DNA of 64,000 nucleotides, taken from assembly GCA_027627225.1 (NCBI GenBank), contig CM051034.1, positions 6,688,858 through 6,752,857 on the forward strand, given 5' to 3'. The DNA comes from Congeria kusceri (Eukaryota > Mollusca > Bivalvia > Myida > Dreissenidae). This document shows, in pieces, positions 24,318 to 35,125 of this stretch. The first letter of the stretch is position 1; the number at the start of each line of letters is the position of its first letter. Under the pieces are notes generated by a model, which did not search any database, was not told where the DNA came from, and saw nothing but the letters and a program-made list of their open reading frames with translations. A program made the translations under genes and the position numbers.

Positions 24318-25643
24318 TGTGGTTTTATTTTAAATCACTTCAATACTTATGGAGTTATGCACTGCACAAGAAATTAAACTGAAGGGCAATAACTCCATAA
24401 ATATTGAAGAAAGAGTTATGGTCCTTGTACTCTGCTCTTCCTCTCAATGTCCTCTATCAATATATGTGGTGTTATTTTAAATTCCTTCAATACTAAGGTA
24501 GAAATTACCTGCACAAAAGAAATAAAAGGGTAATAACTCCATTAATATTGAAGAAAGAGTTGTGGTCCTTGTGCTCTGCACTTCCTCTCATTGTCATTTA
24601 ACATTGTAAAAAGTTTTATTTGAATCTCTTACTAATGGAGTTGTGCTCTGCACAAGAAAATAAAACAAAGGGCAATAACTCTGTAAATAAAGAAGAGTTG
24701 AGGTCCTTGTACTCTGCACTTCCTCTCATTGTCCTCTATCATTATATGAAGTTTCATTAAAATCCCTTCAATACAAATGGCGTTATGCTCTGCACAAGAA
24801 AATTAAACAAAGGACAAGAACTCCGTAAATACTGAAGAAAGAGTTATGGTCCTTGTGCTCGGTACTTCCTCTTATTGTCCTCTATAATTATATGAAGTTT
24901 CATTTGAATCCCTACAATACTTATTGAGTTATGCTCCACACAAGAAAAGTAATGCTTGACATAAGGAAATAAAACAAAGGGCAATAATCCCATAAATATT
25001 GAAGAAAGAGTTGTGGACCTTGTGCTCTGTACTTTTTCATTGTCCTCTATTATTATATGAAGTTTCATTTGAATCCCTTCAATACTAATGGAGTTACGCT
25101 CTGCACAAGAAAATTAAACAAAGGGCAATAACTCCGTAACATAGAAGAAAGAATTATGGTCCTTGAGCTCTGCACTTTCTCTCCTTGTCCTCTATCATTA
25201 TATGAAGTTTCATCTGAATCCCTTCAATACTAATGGAGTTATGCTCTGCACAAAAAAATCAATGCTTCACATAAGGAAATAAAACAAAGGGCAATAACTT
25301 TGTAAATATTGAAGAGAGTTATGGTCCTTGTGCTCTGCACTTTTTCTTATTGTCCTCTATCATTATATGAAGTTGCGTTTGAATCCCTTCAATACTAATG
25401 GATTTATGCATTGCACAAGACAGTTAAACAAAGGGCAATAACTCTGTAAATGTTGAAGAAAGAGTTGTGGTCCTTGTACTCTGCACTTCATCTCAAGTCC
25501 CTCTATCATTATATGAAATTTCATTTGAATCCCTGCAATACAAATGGAGTTATGCTCCGCACAAGAAGCGTGACAGATGGACAGACGGATGAAGCGATTA
25601 CTATATGCCCCCCCCCCCCCCAAGTTTCCTTCAGAGGCATAAA
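24318..25643 (+). mobile_element. Helentron/pearl-like element with ~130-165-bp repeats, 3' end present (copy 2)
   Basis: Same units as 14010-15253, followed by GACAGATGGACAGACGGATG and a 3' hairpin at about 25603-25643 (TATGCC, a run of C, a loop, GGCATA). This is the intact right end of the element, showing that copy 2 retains the ancestral right flank. Confidence 0.7.
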
Positions 25644-25950
25644 AATCGTACAGCCACTGCCCGATCCAAGAAAATGCCGCCCATCAATCAGACTGTGACC
25701 AGCCGATGCGTTTTTGACCTCCCTGACCCCGAAAAAAATTGCCCGGTTGCTGTTAACTTTTAAGTATTCCTTAAAATTCGATGAGCGCCATCCGATAAGC
25801 ACATTTTTCAGCTGCCACCGCCCGATTGCAACTGCTGCCTGACGGGCACTGTCCGATTTTGCCTGCTTTTGGTTAAACAGTATTTGTGACTGGGGCATTT
25901 GCGAGAACCCTTTCGTGAAACTGAAGATCTGTCATTTTTCCTAACCAGTG
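25644..25950. other. GC-richer non-coding stretch
   Basis: Contains repeated GCCCGAT/GCCCGGT phrases (25658, 25739, 25820, 25848). An open frame of 125 codons on the minus strand crosses into the element end and shows no recognisable domain. No supported gene. Confidence 0.4.
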
Positions 25951-26210
25951 TGAAATTAGGTCAAGGTTGGGTGATTCGGGTGGATTGAGAATGGTCTTCA
26001 GCTAAAACTGTGTAAGTAACCAAGTGCTGTAGTTAGGGTGTTGGTGCTAGACGAAAAGGTAAAATCTACTTAACCAAGAAATAGCCCTTGAAGATTGTCA
26101 AAGTTGCCAATATGGTCACTATAAGGTCAAACTTCCCCACCCACTGGGAGCCATGCTTTTTAACGAATCAAAATTTGAAGGAATTTGTGCTCAGGTGAGC
26201 TGAAACAAAC
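25951..26210 (+). mobile_element. Family R-like fragment with CTCAGGTGAGCTGA end
   Basis: TTAGGTCAAGGTTGGGTGAT and GTGTAAGTAACCAAGTGCTG match family R at 10090-10170. The fragment ends with TGCTCAGGTGAGCTGA, the same terminal phrase as the element at 41871-42877. Confidence 0.5.
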
Positions 26211-26593
26211 ACGACCCATATAAATTTGTTTTTATCCCAGAATGCGAAAACTTTTTTCCATTATATATACCTTATTTTAACCATTATCATATGCCATTAT
26301 TAATATCTTAATTTCAGATTTTTTAAAAGAAATTACCCTTTTGATGCCCTTTTTGTTGACATTGACACTTTAACACTCTTTTGTCATCAGACCAACTTAA
26401 AACTTCTGGGTTCGGCCAGTGCAAGCAGTTCTTGTGTGGTAAACAGCAGCTTAACAGCCAAGCAGAAAAAAACATTTTCAGTAAAAACAACAACAACACC
26501 CACCTGGTAGGTCATGGACACGATGTCAGAAAGGTAGGATGTGGGTAATCTGATCGGATTTCTAATACATCTGCATGTTCTGATCCTGAAAAT

Positions 26594-27396
26594 AACAAGA
26601 GCTGTCTCAGGACAGCGCACTCGACTATTCAACCGCTTTGTCAGAGTTATTGGCCTTTATCACTACAAAAAGGGGCATAATTCTCCTAAAATGCTGGTCA
26701 CAGTCATGTGCCTTGGCTAGTGACCTTATATAATGAACTTAACGACATGTGTGAAGTTTTAACTGAATATATGTAGAAGATGTAGAGATATGAAGTAGTT
26801 GCACTCAAACTTTAACCTGAAATTTTTAAGAACAAAAAGGGTCATAATTCTGCTAAATTGCAGGTCAAAGTTAGGCGCCTTGGTCAGCGACCTTATATAA
26901 TGACCCTGAAGACACGTGTGGAGTTTCAATTGAATATCTGTTGTTGTTATAGATTTATGTACTTATTGCACACACACCTTAACCTAAATATTCTCTTGCA
27001 CGCAACCCTTAACCTGACTTTTTAAAGTACAAAAATGGGCATAATTCTGCTAAAACGCTGGTCACAGTTATGGGTCTTGGTCAGTGACCTTATATATTGA
27101 CCCTGAAGGCATGTGTTAAGTTTCAATTGAATACCTGGTTAGATAAAGAGATATGGAGTTGTTGCACACAAACAAAAAGGGTATAAATCTGCTAAATTGC
27201 AGGTCAGAGTTATGGGCCTTGGTCAGTGACCTCACATAATGACCCCGAAGACATGTGTGAAGCTTTAACTGAATATCTGTAGTAGTTACAGGGATATGGA
27301 CATGTTGCACGCAAACCTTAACGAGGGCATTACGCCGATGCTGACGAACGGGTGAGTAGTATAGCTCGACCTATTAGGTGAATAGTCGAGCTAAAA
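26594..27396 (+). mobile_element. AACAAGAGCTGTC element with hairpins at both ends
   Basis: Starts AACAAGA, then the hairpin GCTGTC-TCAG-GACAGC (26601-26616), then CGCACTCGACTATTC. Four internal units of about 150-190 bp share GGGCATAATTCTGCTAAA, GACCTTATATAATGACCC and AAGACATGTGTGAAG. It ends in a hairpin with arms TAGCTCGAC (27362-27370) and GTCGAGCTA (27385-27393). GAATAGTCGAG at the 3' end is also the complement of the 5' CTCGACTATTC, so there are subterminal inverted repeats as in Helentron-derived elements. No ORF. Confidence 0.7.
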
Positions 27397-27470
27397 ATTA
27401 TATTCGAATATTCGACTGATGAAGTATTCGAATATTCGATCATCGGAGGCAACACTGGTGAACTGATGTT
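27397..27470. repeat. TTCGAATATTCG palindromes next to GGCAACACTG
   Basis: ATTCGAATATTCGA occurs twice (27403, 27427), followed by GGCAACACTG. Read backwards, CAGTGTTGCC resembles a hAT-type terminus. A related end, ATTCGAATATTCGTTGCC, is at 37272. Possibly one end of a DNA element; the partner end was not found nearby. Confidence 0.35.
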
Positions 27471-27927
27471 AATGTATTACTTAACTGACTTAATTTTGTG
27501 GTTTATATAGCCACCAACACACGATGAGAAAAATGCGGCAAATACACATCTACACATTAGAACAGTTGCGAAAAGCACTTCTACATCCTGTTGCCTTACG
27601 CCAACAGTCTAAAAATTATGCGACTGAACACTTTAAATGAGGCAGTTAATCACATGCAATTTTTCAATTTCATTTAAGGTGTAAAAAAAAATATGTTTGT
27701 ACCAGGTTACATGCCACAAAAAATTAGGGTATGCAGGTAGAGACTTAATCTTTTTTTATTATTTTTTTTATTTGGTAAATGGTCAACTTTAAGATTCTAA
27801 CACTAAATGAATATTCAAAACATATCGGTAATATCCTTCAACATTGTTTTGATGTGGATGCTATCAAAACAAAACACAAATTTTTCCAAAAACATTTAAT
27901 TATTGGAAAAAAGGTCAATTAAACAAA

Positions 27928-28472
27928 AACTAGACATGTGTCCGTAGCACACGGATGCCCCCACATTTCACTGGTTGTCACAAAACTCCGCTGAAATCTG
28001 AAAAAATGCACCAAAAATCCAGGTGCACAAGTACACATCCTGATTAATATGTTTATAAAGTTTTATCACTCAAGCATTAATACTTATTGAGTTACGCGAG
28101 ACTCAAGTCCAAAAATGTCTTATTTTTCTAAAAAAGGGCCATAACTCCGCTAATGTCGGAAAAAATTCACCAAAATACCCAGGTGCAAAAGCCCCGATGC
28201 ATATGAATATGCTTATAAAGTTTAATCTCTCTAGCAGTTAAAGTTTTTGAGTTACGCACGACACAAAAATCCGACAGACGGACAAGGGAATATCTGACCC
28301 ACTCAATGAAATGTTCTTGGGTCAGGGCATTTTTAAAGGGTAGCTCTGATAACATGAAACAATCAATTTTTTTTACTTTATGAGTTACGCGCGACACAAA
28401 AATCCGACAGACGGATGGACAGACAAGGGCAAATCTATATGCCCCCCCCCCCCCCTCTGAAGTGGGGGCATA
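27928..28472 (+). mobile_element. 545-bp Helentron/pearl-like element, both ends present
   Basis: Starts AACTAGACATGTGTCCGTAG with TCCGT...ACGGA able to pair, continues with GGATGCCCCCAC, carries two to three diverged units with ACTCCGCTAATGTCGG and AAATCCAGGTGCACAAG, then CCGACAGACGGATGGACAGA, and ends in a hairpin with arms TATGCCCCC (from 28438) and GGGGGCATA (to 28472). Its ends match those of the much longer element at 5041-7090. Confidence 0.65.
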
Positions 28473-28560
28473 AAAATATATGACCCACTCAATGAAATGT
28501 TCTAGGGTCGGGGCATTTTTAAAGAGTAGGTCAGGTAACATGAAAAATCTTCTTTTTTTA
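28289..28560. repeat. ~190-bp tandem duplication joining element end and flank
   Basis: GACCCACTCAATGAAATGTT with the following 60 bases occurs at 28296 and again at 28481. The preceding GACACAAAAATCCGACAGAC is also present before each. Only the second copy has the C-rich 3' hairpin between these two parts; the first has the two parts directly joined. Confidence 0.75.
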
Positions 28561-28674
28561 CGCCTAATGGGAAAGATTTCAAACCATTTATTTAGCACAT
28601 GCAAATCTGTGCTGACAACTTCGCTGTCTGTTTCTACGACAGAACTAGGAAGGTGGCACGTTGTTTCAGAGCAC

Positions 28675-30174
28675 GAATCCCGAATCGGTTCCTACGGACA
28701 TTCGTTTCTACGTTTTTGACACAGACGGACATTGGTTCTTACATTATTATGACACCACAGGCACTTGTCCCTACATTATTTTGATAGCCTGGATATTGGT
28801 TCCAACATTATTTTGATAGCCTGGATATTGGTTCCTACATTATTTTGATAGCCTGGATATTGGTTCCTACATTATTTTGATAGCCTGGATATTGGTTCCT
28901 ACAATATTTTGACAGCCCAGAAAATCGTTCCTGTGTAATGATTACTCTATAACGGGAATGTGAAAAGTGTCTATTGGCTTATTTTTGGCAGTTAGGTACG
29001 ATAACTAGCTTACAATTAGCATACTTCTTAAAGAGTGAACAATTAGTAAATCATGGACCGTTTGTCGGCTAATTATGAATTTGCTTATTGTCGTCAGTTA
29101 TGTGCGCTAGCCTGTAATTGGCCTACTTTTTACAGTGTCAACAATTAATAATAAATATATTTGAACGCACATTTTGCAATCAAATAAAGAAGTCTTACAT
29201 CACAACACAATACAGTATTATTTGTCAAAATATTGTGTTCTGTGAATGCTCTTCAGTCATTTGACAAATATTAATTTTTAAAGCAAAGATATTTAATATT
29301 AGCACTGCACCCACACTGCAAACTTGAAAGTTGTATATATGTAACCTTCAATTATATTAAGGGAAATTGTATAGACTATTATATCCACGCAAAGATTATT
29401 ATGTTCGTAAACACTGTATTATGTGAAGTTATATTCTGTCAATACTATTGGTATAATTAGCATTTTCCCATGACTTTTTCATTAAAACTGATTGTGTCTT
29501 TTATCATTTTTACTGTATTTATAAACTGTGTTCATGAACGCATGGACACAATTCAATTTGTTTATGAAAATTGTGTAAATGCATACAAGTATACAGTTTT
29601 GTGGTAAAATCAATTTTACTGATGCAGTTATATATGCAGGTGTCTATTGAACTAATTACTCTGCAAAATTCTTCAATTACAAATGGTAAACTGCATATAA
29701 AACATTGCTGTAATAAAACAGTTTATTCTATGTTTGACGTCTTATGCCAACTTCACATAATAGTGTGTTAATAAGCATTATGCGCGGGCAACGGTTTTTA
29801 ACCGAAGTCCAGGGGTAAACAACCCCAATAATTCAATCGAATAATTAATGAATTTGTAACTGTGACGATAAATTTATGATGAATTTAATTGGTTTATTTA
29901 TTGTTAACAAATGCATGACTTTATTAGCGATCTTTAGGGTGTTCATCCTAAAAGGGTGACTATATCGCAGATAAATACACCATATTGGCCACAATGTCCA
30001 AGGTAATATTCTTACACAAGAATGATTGTCCGGGATGCCAAATACTGTAGGAACCAACGTCCGGGCTATCAAAATAATGTAGGAATGAGTGTCATAATCA
30101 TGTAGGAACCAATGTCAGCCCATGTCAAAAATAGTGTAGGAACCAATGTCCATAGGAACCGATGTCCGGATACC
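28675..30174. mobile_element. 1.5-kb Mutator-like non-autonomous element with long inverted ends
   Basis: TTCAGAGCAC occurs directly outside both ends (28665-28674 and 30175-30184), a 10-bp target duplication. The inverted ends are about 150-250 bp and built from roughly 33-bp subunits (GGTTCCTACATTATTTTGAT); the left end begins GAATCCCGAATCGGTTCCTA and the right end, inverted, GGTATCCGGACATCGGTTCC. Long ends beginning with G and a 9-11 bp duplication are typical of Mutator-like elements. The 1.1-kb interior is AT-rich and has no transposase. It includes a two-fold diverged repeat of about 120 bp near 29000-29140. Confidence 0.75.
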
Positions 30175-30184
30175 TTCAGAGCAC

Positions 30185-30548
30185 ATGTGACGAGGGTTCA
30201 GCGCAACACTGTTCTAACTCTTTTTCACAACAGTTTTCAGGAAGTGGCAAAAACTGAGTGTTAAGATCTTAGAGATCTAACACATATTTTGTCTTACATT
30301 ACTACAATATTTCAATACATTATGTAATATAAAGTAGATCAAAACATATGATGAATTATAAAAGAGATTTTAATCATTATTGGAGTTAGAACAGCTTTCC
30401 CACTACAAATTGTATGGATAAGCAATATCATTTTGGTGCAACACTGTTCTAACTCAAGTAAGAACAGTATTCCAACTACAAAATATGCTGTTTGGTAATA
30501 ACATTTCAGTGCAACACTGCTTCTTAATAATGTTTAATATTTTTCTTT
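30185..30548. other. Non-coding stretch
   Basis: Contains a loosely repeated phrase GCAACACTGTTCTAACTC (30204 and 30438). Nothing else was seen. Confidence 0.5.
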
Positions 30549-30556
30549 ATATTAAG

Positions 30557-31675
30557 TAGTGTTTTATCCAGACCTAATCAGAGCGGCGCCACGCCACGCC
30601 CTTTTATTGATCTGCCACCCTGCCCTTTTCAAAGCACCTAGTGCCCTCTTATCTAACAACTGTATTGCCCTTAACGAGGGCCCTTTGTGATGGCATGTTA
30701 CGTTATATTAATCTGTCACCAACTGATAAGATTAGCTGTAGGGGCAGTCAGCTTACAAGTTTGTGTAGGGATACTATAGACTAAAACAGGCTGATTTTGT
30801 TTTAAAAATGAGTACATTGTCTGCTTTTAGCAGCCTCGTTTCGATATGCAATTTCTATCATGTTTTTGTTTCGTCAATTTTTATGATAAACGTGATAACC
30901 AATGGCAGAATGCATATAAATGTAGACTAAATGAGGTGTTTAACCATTAATTATGAAAAAAATACATGTGTATACAATATTTCTTCCAATCATAAACAAA
31001 AATCCCCGAAAAGACGAATTGCAGAACTAGCTATTATTTTGGACAAACCATATTCGGATCCATCATTTTAATCCAAATTGCAATGTTTGTTTTTAACATT
31101 TTCAACTTGATTTTAGTTTTCATCATTAATCAAAGTATTAGTAGCAATGTCATCATCAACAGCAACAACATATAAACCATAAAGGTTAAAAAAACAACAA
31201 ATATTTCCTACAATCAAAAAAGTAAAAATATAAATAATACCAGGTTAGAACTTAAAAGTATTTTACCATTAATAAGCATGATTTTAACTTGCCAATAAAA
31301 TGTTTTAGTTTGACAGTAACTGTTGTTAATAAGTTTTCATGTATGACTGCCCAATTTGCACCTTGGAACTACTTATGAACAATGAATAAATTTTCTGAAA
31401 TAAATAATACAACTGCATGTATAATATAACTAAACAATAATAAAAAGCAATAATCTTGGAAAATAAAAATTTGTTAATCCTTGTTGACTTGAACAATCTT
31501 GAAGCAGATAAAATGTATTGGTCAGTAATATACAATTTCCTAATTGGTTTGAACTATTGCTTCAGGAAAAAAACTAATAAAACCTGATATGCCCTTATTA
31601 ACAGTGTCACCGCGCACAAAATGCCCTTTTTCCAAGTCAAGCGCCATGCCCCTCTGGCCTTCTAGATTAAACACT
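30557..31675. mobile_element. 1.1-kb hAT-like non-autonomous element
   Basis: The 8-bp duplication ATATTAAG flanks both sides (30549-30556 and 31676-31683). The left end TAGTGTTTTATCCAGA and the inverted right end AGTGTTTAATCTAGA match over most positions. An 8-bp target site and YAGTG-type ends are the hAT signature. Subterminal sequence on both sides is rich in GCCCTTTT and CACGCC. No transposase ORF was found inside. Confidence 0.75.
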
Positions 31676-31683
31676 ATATTAAG

Positions 31684-32045
31684 GAACAACGTAACAAACG
31701 TTGTTTATGAATAAGAATCATACAAATATCAATGCCAATTCAGAAGTCCAAACACTATGCCAATCTACGGTAAAAAGTGACAGTGTAATACTGAGAACAA
31801 TTTACATCACTTAAATGCATAATGCAAGTGTATAACAATCTATTTTAAGTTTATAACAATCTATTTTAATGGCATTGCTTTATTTTATGATTGATCACAA
31901 AAGTTTTGCCTTTATATTCCAAATATATTAAAGGTAGAGGTATATTATAACATGAGGTGCTGAAATTAGAAATTAAATATTTACAAAATGTAACAGTTTA
32001 AGATACTTAATAAACCAATATTTGTGCTTTCCCATAATAAAATTA
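31684..32045. other. AT-rich non-coding stretch
   Basis: Contains a short duplication (AACAATCTATTTTAA at 31836 and 31856). Nothing else was seen. Confidence 0.5.
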
Positions 32046-33208
32046 AACAAGGCAGTCCAAAGGACAGCTATATCTCCCGCTGTGATCCTTCATTAGATTT
32101 TAAAGGTGACTTTGAAGTATCACACTGACCTTAATCAGTTTCATGAAAATTCCTTAAAGAGCATAGGAGATATGAAGCTGACATGAAAATGGAGGCTCAA
32201 ACATTTGATCTTTAAGTGTGACCTTGACCTTGAGGTGGCAAGACTGCTCCATGCCTTCTGCACATTGCCTCAATGTGATAAACATTTGAGCCAAGTTTCA
32301 TAAAAATCCTTCAAAGGGCATAGGAGATATGGAGCAGACATGAAAATACAGGCTCAAATAATCAACCTTCAAGTGTGACCTTGACCTTGAGTTGGCGTGA
32401 CTGCCTCATGCCTTCTGCACATTGCCTCAATGTGATAAACATTTGAGGCAAGTTTCATGAAAATCCTTTAAAGGGCACAGGAGATATAGAACGGACATGA
32501 AAATACAGGCTCAAATAATCAACTTTCAAGTGTGACCTTGACCTTGAGTTGGCGTGACTGGCTTATGCCTTCTGCATATGGTCTCAATGAGCAAAACATT
32601 TGAGCCAAGTTTCATGAAAATCCTTCAAAGGGTATAGGGGATATGGAGCGGACACGAAAAACAGACACGAAAATGAAGGCTCAAAAATTTAACCTTCAAG
32701 TGTGACCTTGAGCTGGCGTGAAAGGCCCATGCCTTCTGCATATCATCTCAATGACCTAATTATTTGAGCCAAGTTTCATTAAAATCCTTCAAAAGGCATA
32801 GGAGATATGGAGCGGACACAAAATGGAGGCTCGAATATTTGACCTACAAGTGTGACCTTGACCTTGAGTCGGCGTGACTGACTCATGCCTTCTGCACATC
32901 GTCTCAATAACCTAAACATTTGAGCCAAGTTTCATGAAAATCCTTCAAAGGGTACAGGAGATATGGAGCGGACACGAAATCTAGGCTTGAATATTTGACC
33001 TTCAAGTGTGACCTTGACCTTTAGCCGGCGTGACTGACTCATGCCTTCTGCACATCGTCTCAATGACCTAAACATTTGAGCCAAGTTTCATGAATGTCCT
33101 TCAAAGGGTATAGGAGATGTGGAGCGGACACGAAAATGTTACGGACAGACGGACGGACGGACGAAGGGCATTCCTATAATCCCCCTCCCGCTTTGCGGCA
33201 GGGGATTA
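32046..33208 (+). mobile_element. AACAAGG element with ~160-bp repeats and 3' hairpin
   Basis: Starts AACAAGG, then GTCC-AAA-GGAC. Six or more units share GAGCCAAGTTTCATGAAAAT, CAAAGGGCATAGGAGATATG and CAAGTGTGACCTTGACCTTG. It then passes through ACGGACAGACGGACGGACGG and ends in a hairpin at 33177-33208 with arms TAATCCCC and GGGGATTA and an inner CCGC/GCGG. The structure equals that of the neighbouring families although the arms differ in sequence. Confidence 0.7.
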
Positions 33209-33660
33209 ATAATAGTATTAATTCATATATGTTAAATAGTTTGTTACCAACTTATGTAAAATTAAGCAAACAATAAAGATATTCAATAACCCCATAAGTA
33301 AAGTTCACCAAAGGGCAACATAATGGGGGTCTTGGAAGAAGCTGAATTTCCAATAACCTGGTGATTTTTACTAATATTTCCCTTGAACAAGTATATTTTT
33401 TGTTATGGCAACTAAACTACAAATGGTTGCCTTGATATCTGATAAGTATGTAACATTTTTTTCTAAAAATTATATGCTTCTGTTCAGTAATTTTATCATT
33501 TTTAATTAACTTTATATGACTTGTGTATTTATTATTTATTTATGCATTTTGATCTATGTTTTGTTTTTTTATGTAACTTCAATACATTTGTACCTTCAAT
33601 AATTACAATAGCAAATCAAAGTTTAAGGCAGGTGTTGGTAAAACTGAAGAATAGCTCTTA
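33209..33660. other. AT-rich non-coding stretch
   Basis: No repeats with clear edges and no coding sequence were seen. Confidence 0.5.
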
Positions 33661-34005
33661 TGTTTTTATGGCCCCGTCATCTATTGATGCAGGAGGCATC
33701 TAGTGATTTTCCTGTCTGTTGGTCCGTCCGTACCTGGTTAACTAAATTTTACCATTTCGTCTAGCACCAGGCTACTTGTTAATTGTTGCTTATGACCACT
33801 TCTAATCCACCCATATCACCCAACCTCACTTTGACCTTGACCTTGACCTAATTTGGACTTTGAATAATACAAATAGGATATTTCTCTAGCACAAAAAACC
33901 ACTTACTACAACTTGGATACTTAATGTCACGTGTCCTTGAGCTAATTTGGACTTAGTGGGCTGTCCAGCACAAATCAGCTGTGTTTTGTGTGTGTACTTT
34001 AAACA
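33661..34005 (-). mobile_element. Family R element in reverse orientation
   Basis: Read on the minus strand it has GCTGGACAGCCCACTAAGTC, AGGTCAAGGTCAAGGTCAAA and GTGAGGTTGGGTGATATGGG, then a GGACGGACC stretch and a terminal hairpin at 33668-33699 (ATGCCTCC ... GGGGCCAT). It matches 51640-51830 and 10030-10170. Confidence 0.6.
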
Positions 34006-34199
34006 AATGGCAGTTAGGACTGTTTACCATAAAACATTAACCAATTTATCAAAAGATGTGTGTTACTACGAACACATTTTCTAGTCCAATTATAGTCAGC
34101 ATTAAAATGTAAACGCAATTCAACGAATCGGATTTTCATGGAGACTTCATGCCTTCTCGACCAAGATTTCATACCTATTTTGAGTCAGTACTTACCGGT

Positions 34200-35125
34200 A
34201 GGCAAAAAGTTGCAAAACCCAAGCTAGTTTGTTTGCTCCATGGACAAATATAGTTGTTAATAAGTTAAACAGGGATAATTGTGAACTAATTGATGCTATC
34301 CAATGCGCTTTGTCAAGTAATGGAAATGAAATGAGAAGGGCAGAGATATTAAAATAACTTAAAAACACTTTAACTGCAGCAGCAGGACCAAATCAGTTGT
34401 CAAAACCATATTTGAGCATGTCACATAATACCATGCAGATATGGCAAATTTGCTAAACAAAAATCCAAGGCCAATAACTTTAAAATAAATCAAAGTGGTG
34501 GAATAAAACGCTTAATAATTATTGTCATCTTATCCTTGTAACTTAACTTTCCATCAAGTATCATTGAATTTCATACAGCATTTGAGAGAAACAGATATTA
34601 TTTTGCGCTATGTACTAATTTCAGCAATCTTCAAAGACACGTTAAGTCCAAGAAAAATGATGGATGCACAAAATGCTGGTACTGGCACACCTCTTGATAA
34701 TGAAGCTTCCCATTTAGTTTAATTTAAATCAGGCCAGTAGTTACCGAGAAATAATTAAACTAGGACAAGTATTGATGTTCAATAAATTTAGCGATCTTCA
34801 AAGGTCAATAACTCCAAGAATAATTACTGAAGTGGAACATCCAAGTACCGTGCACACCACATGGTATTAAAGCTTCCCATAGTTTCATTGAATTTTGAAC
34901 ATACTAATTAACTTTAGAAATCTTCAAAGTCCCATAACTCTAAGAAAAAATCATTGAAGTCGAATGTCCTGGTTCAGCGCACATCTCATGGTAATGAAGC
35001 ATCCCATAAGGTTTCATTGAAAAAAAACAGTAGTTGCTGAGAAATAGCTTAGACAAGTAAACTGGACAGAAGGACAGACAGACAAGGCGCCTACTATATA
35101 TTTTTGCTCCCATGAAATTTTTCAA
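34200..35125 (+). mobile_element. Diverged ~160-bp repeat array with GGACAGACAGACAAGG end
   Basis: Five or so diverged units contain CTTCAAAGGTCAATAACTCC, CATGGTAATGAAGCATCCCA and AGTTTCATTGAA. The array ends with GGACAGAAGGACAGACAGAC and ACTATATATTTTTGCTCCCA, the same order as other elements here, but a strong terminal hairpin is not obvious. The 5' edge is uncertain. Confidence 0.5.

Larger units (their letters stand above)
15254..25556. repeat. Tandem segmental duplication, copy 2, with internal deletion
   Basis: Copy 2 begins with the equivalent of 3201-3524 and lacks the equivalent of about 3525-5744; the junction at 15573-15576 shares the four bases ATTT with both parents. It then contains an extra 5745-5998 block before resuming at the 5521 equivalent, an in-register switch between units of the 160-bp array. 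Its right end continues at 25557 into the true 3' end of the repeat element that copy 1 lacks, so copy 2 keeps the original right flank. Confidence 0.9.

Noticed and set aside
28167..28604. 145-codon minus-strand open frame
   Set aside because: Lies across a repeat element, its C-rich hairpin (read as a Gly run) and a tandem duplication; the internal similarity is due to the DNA repeat.
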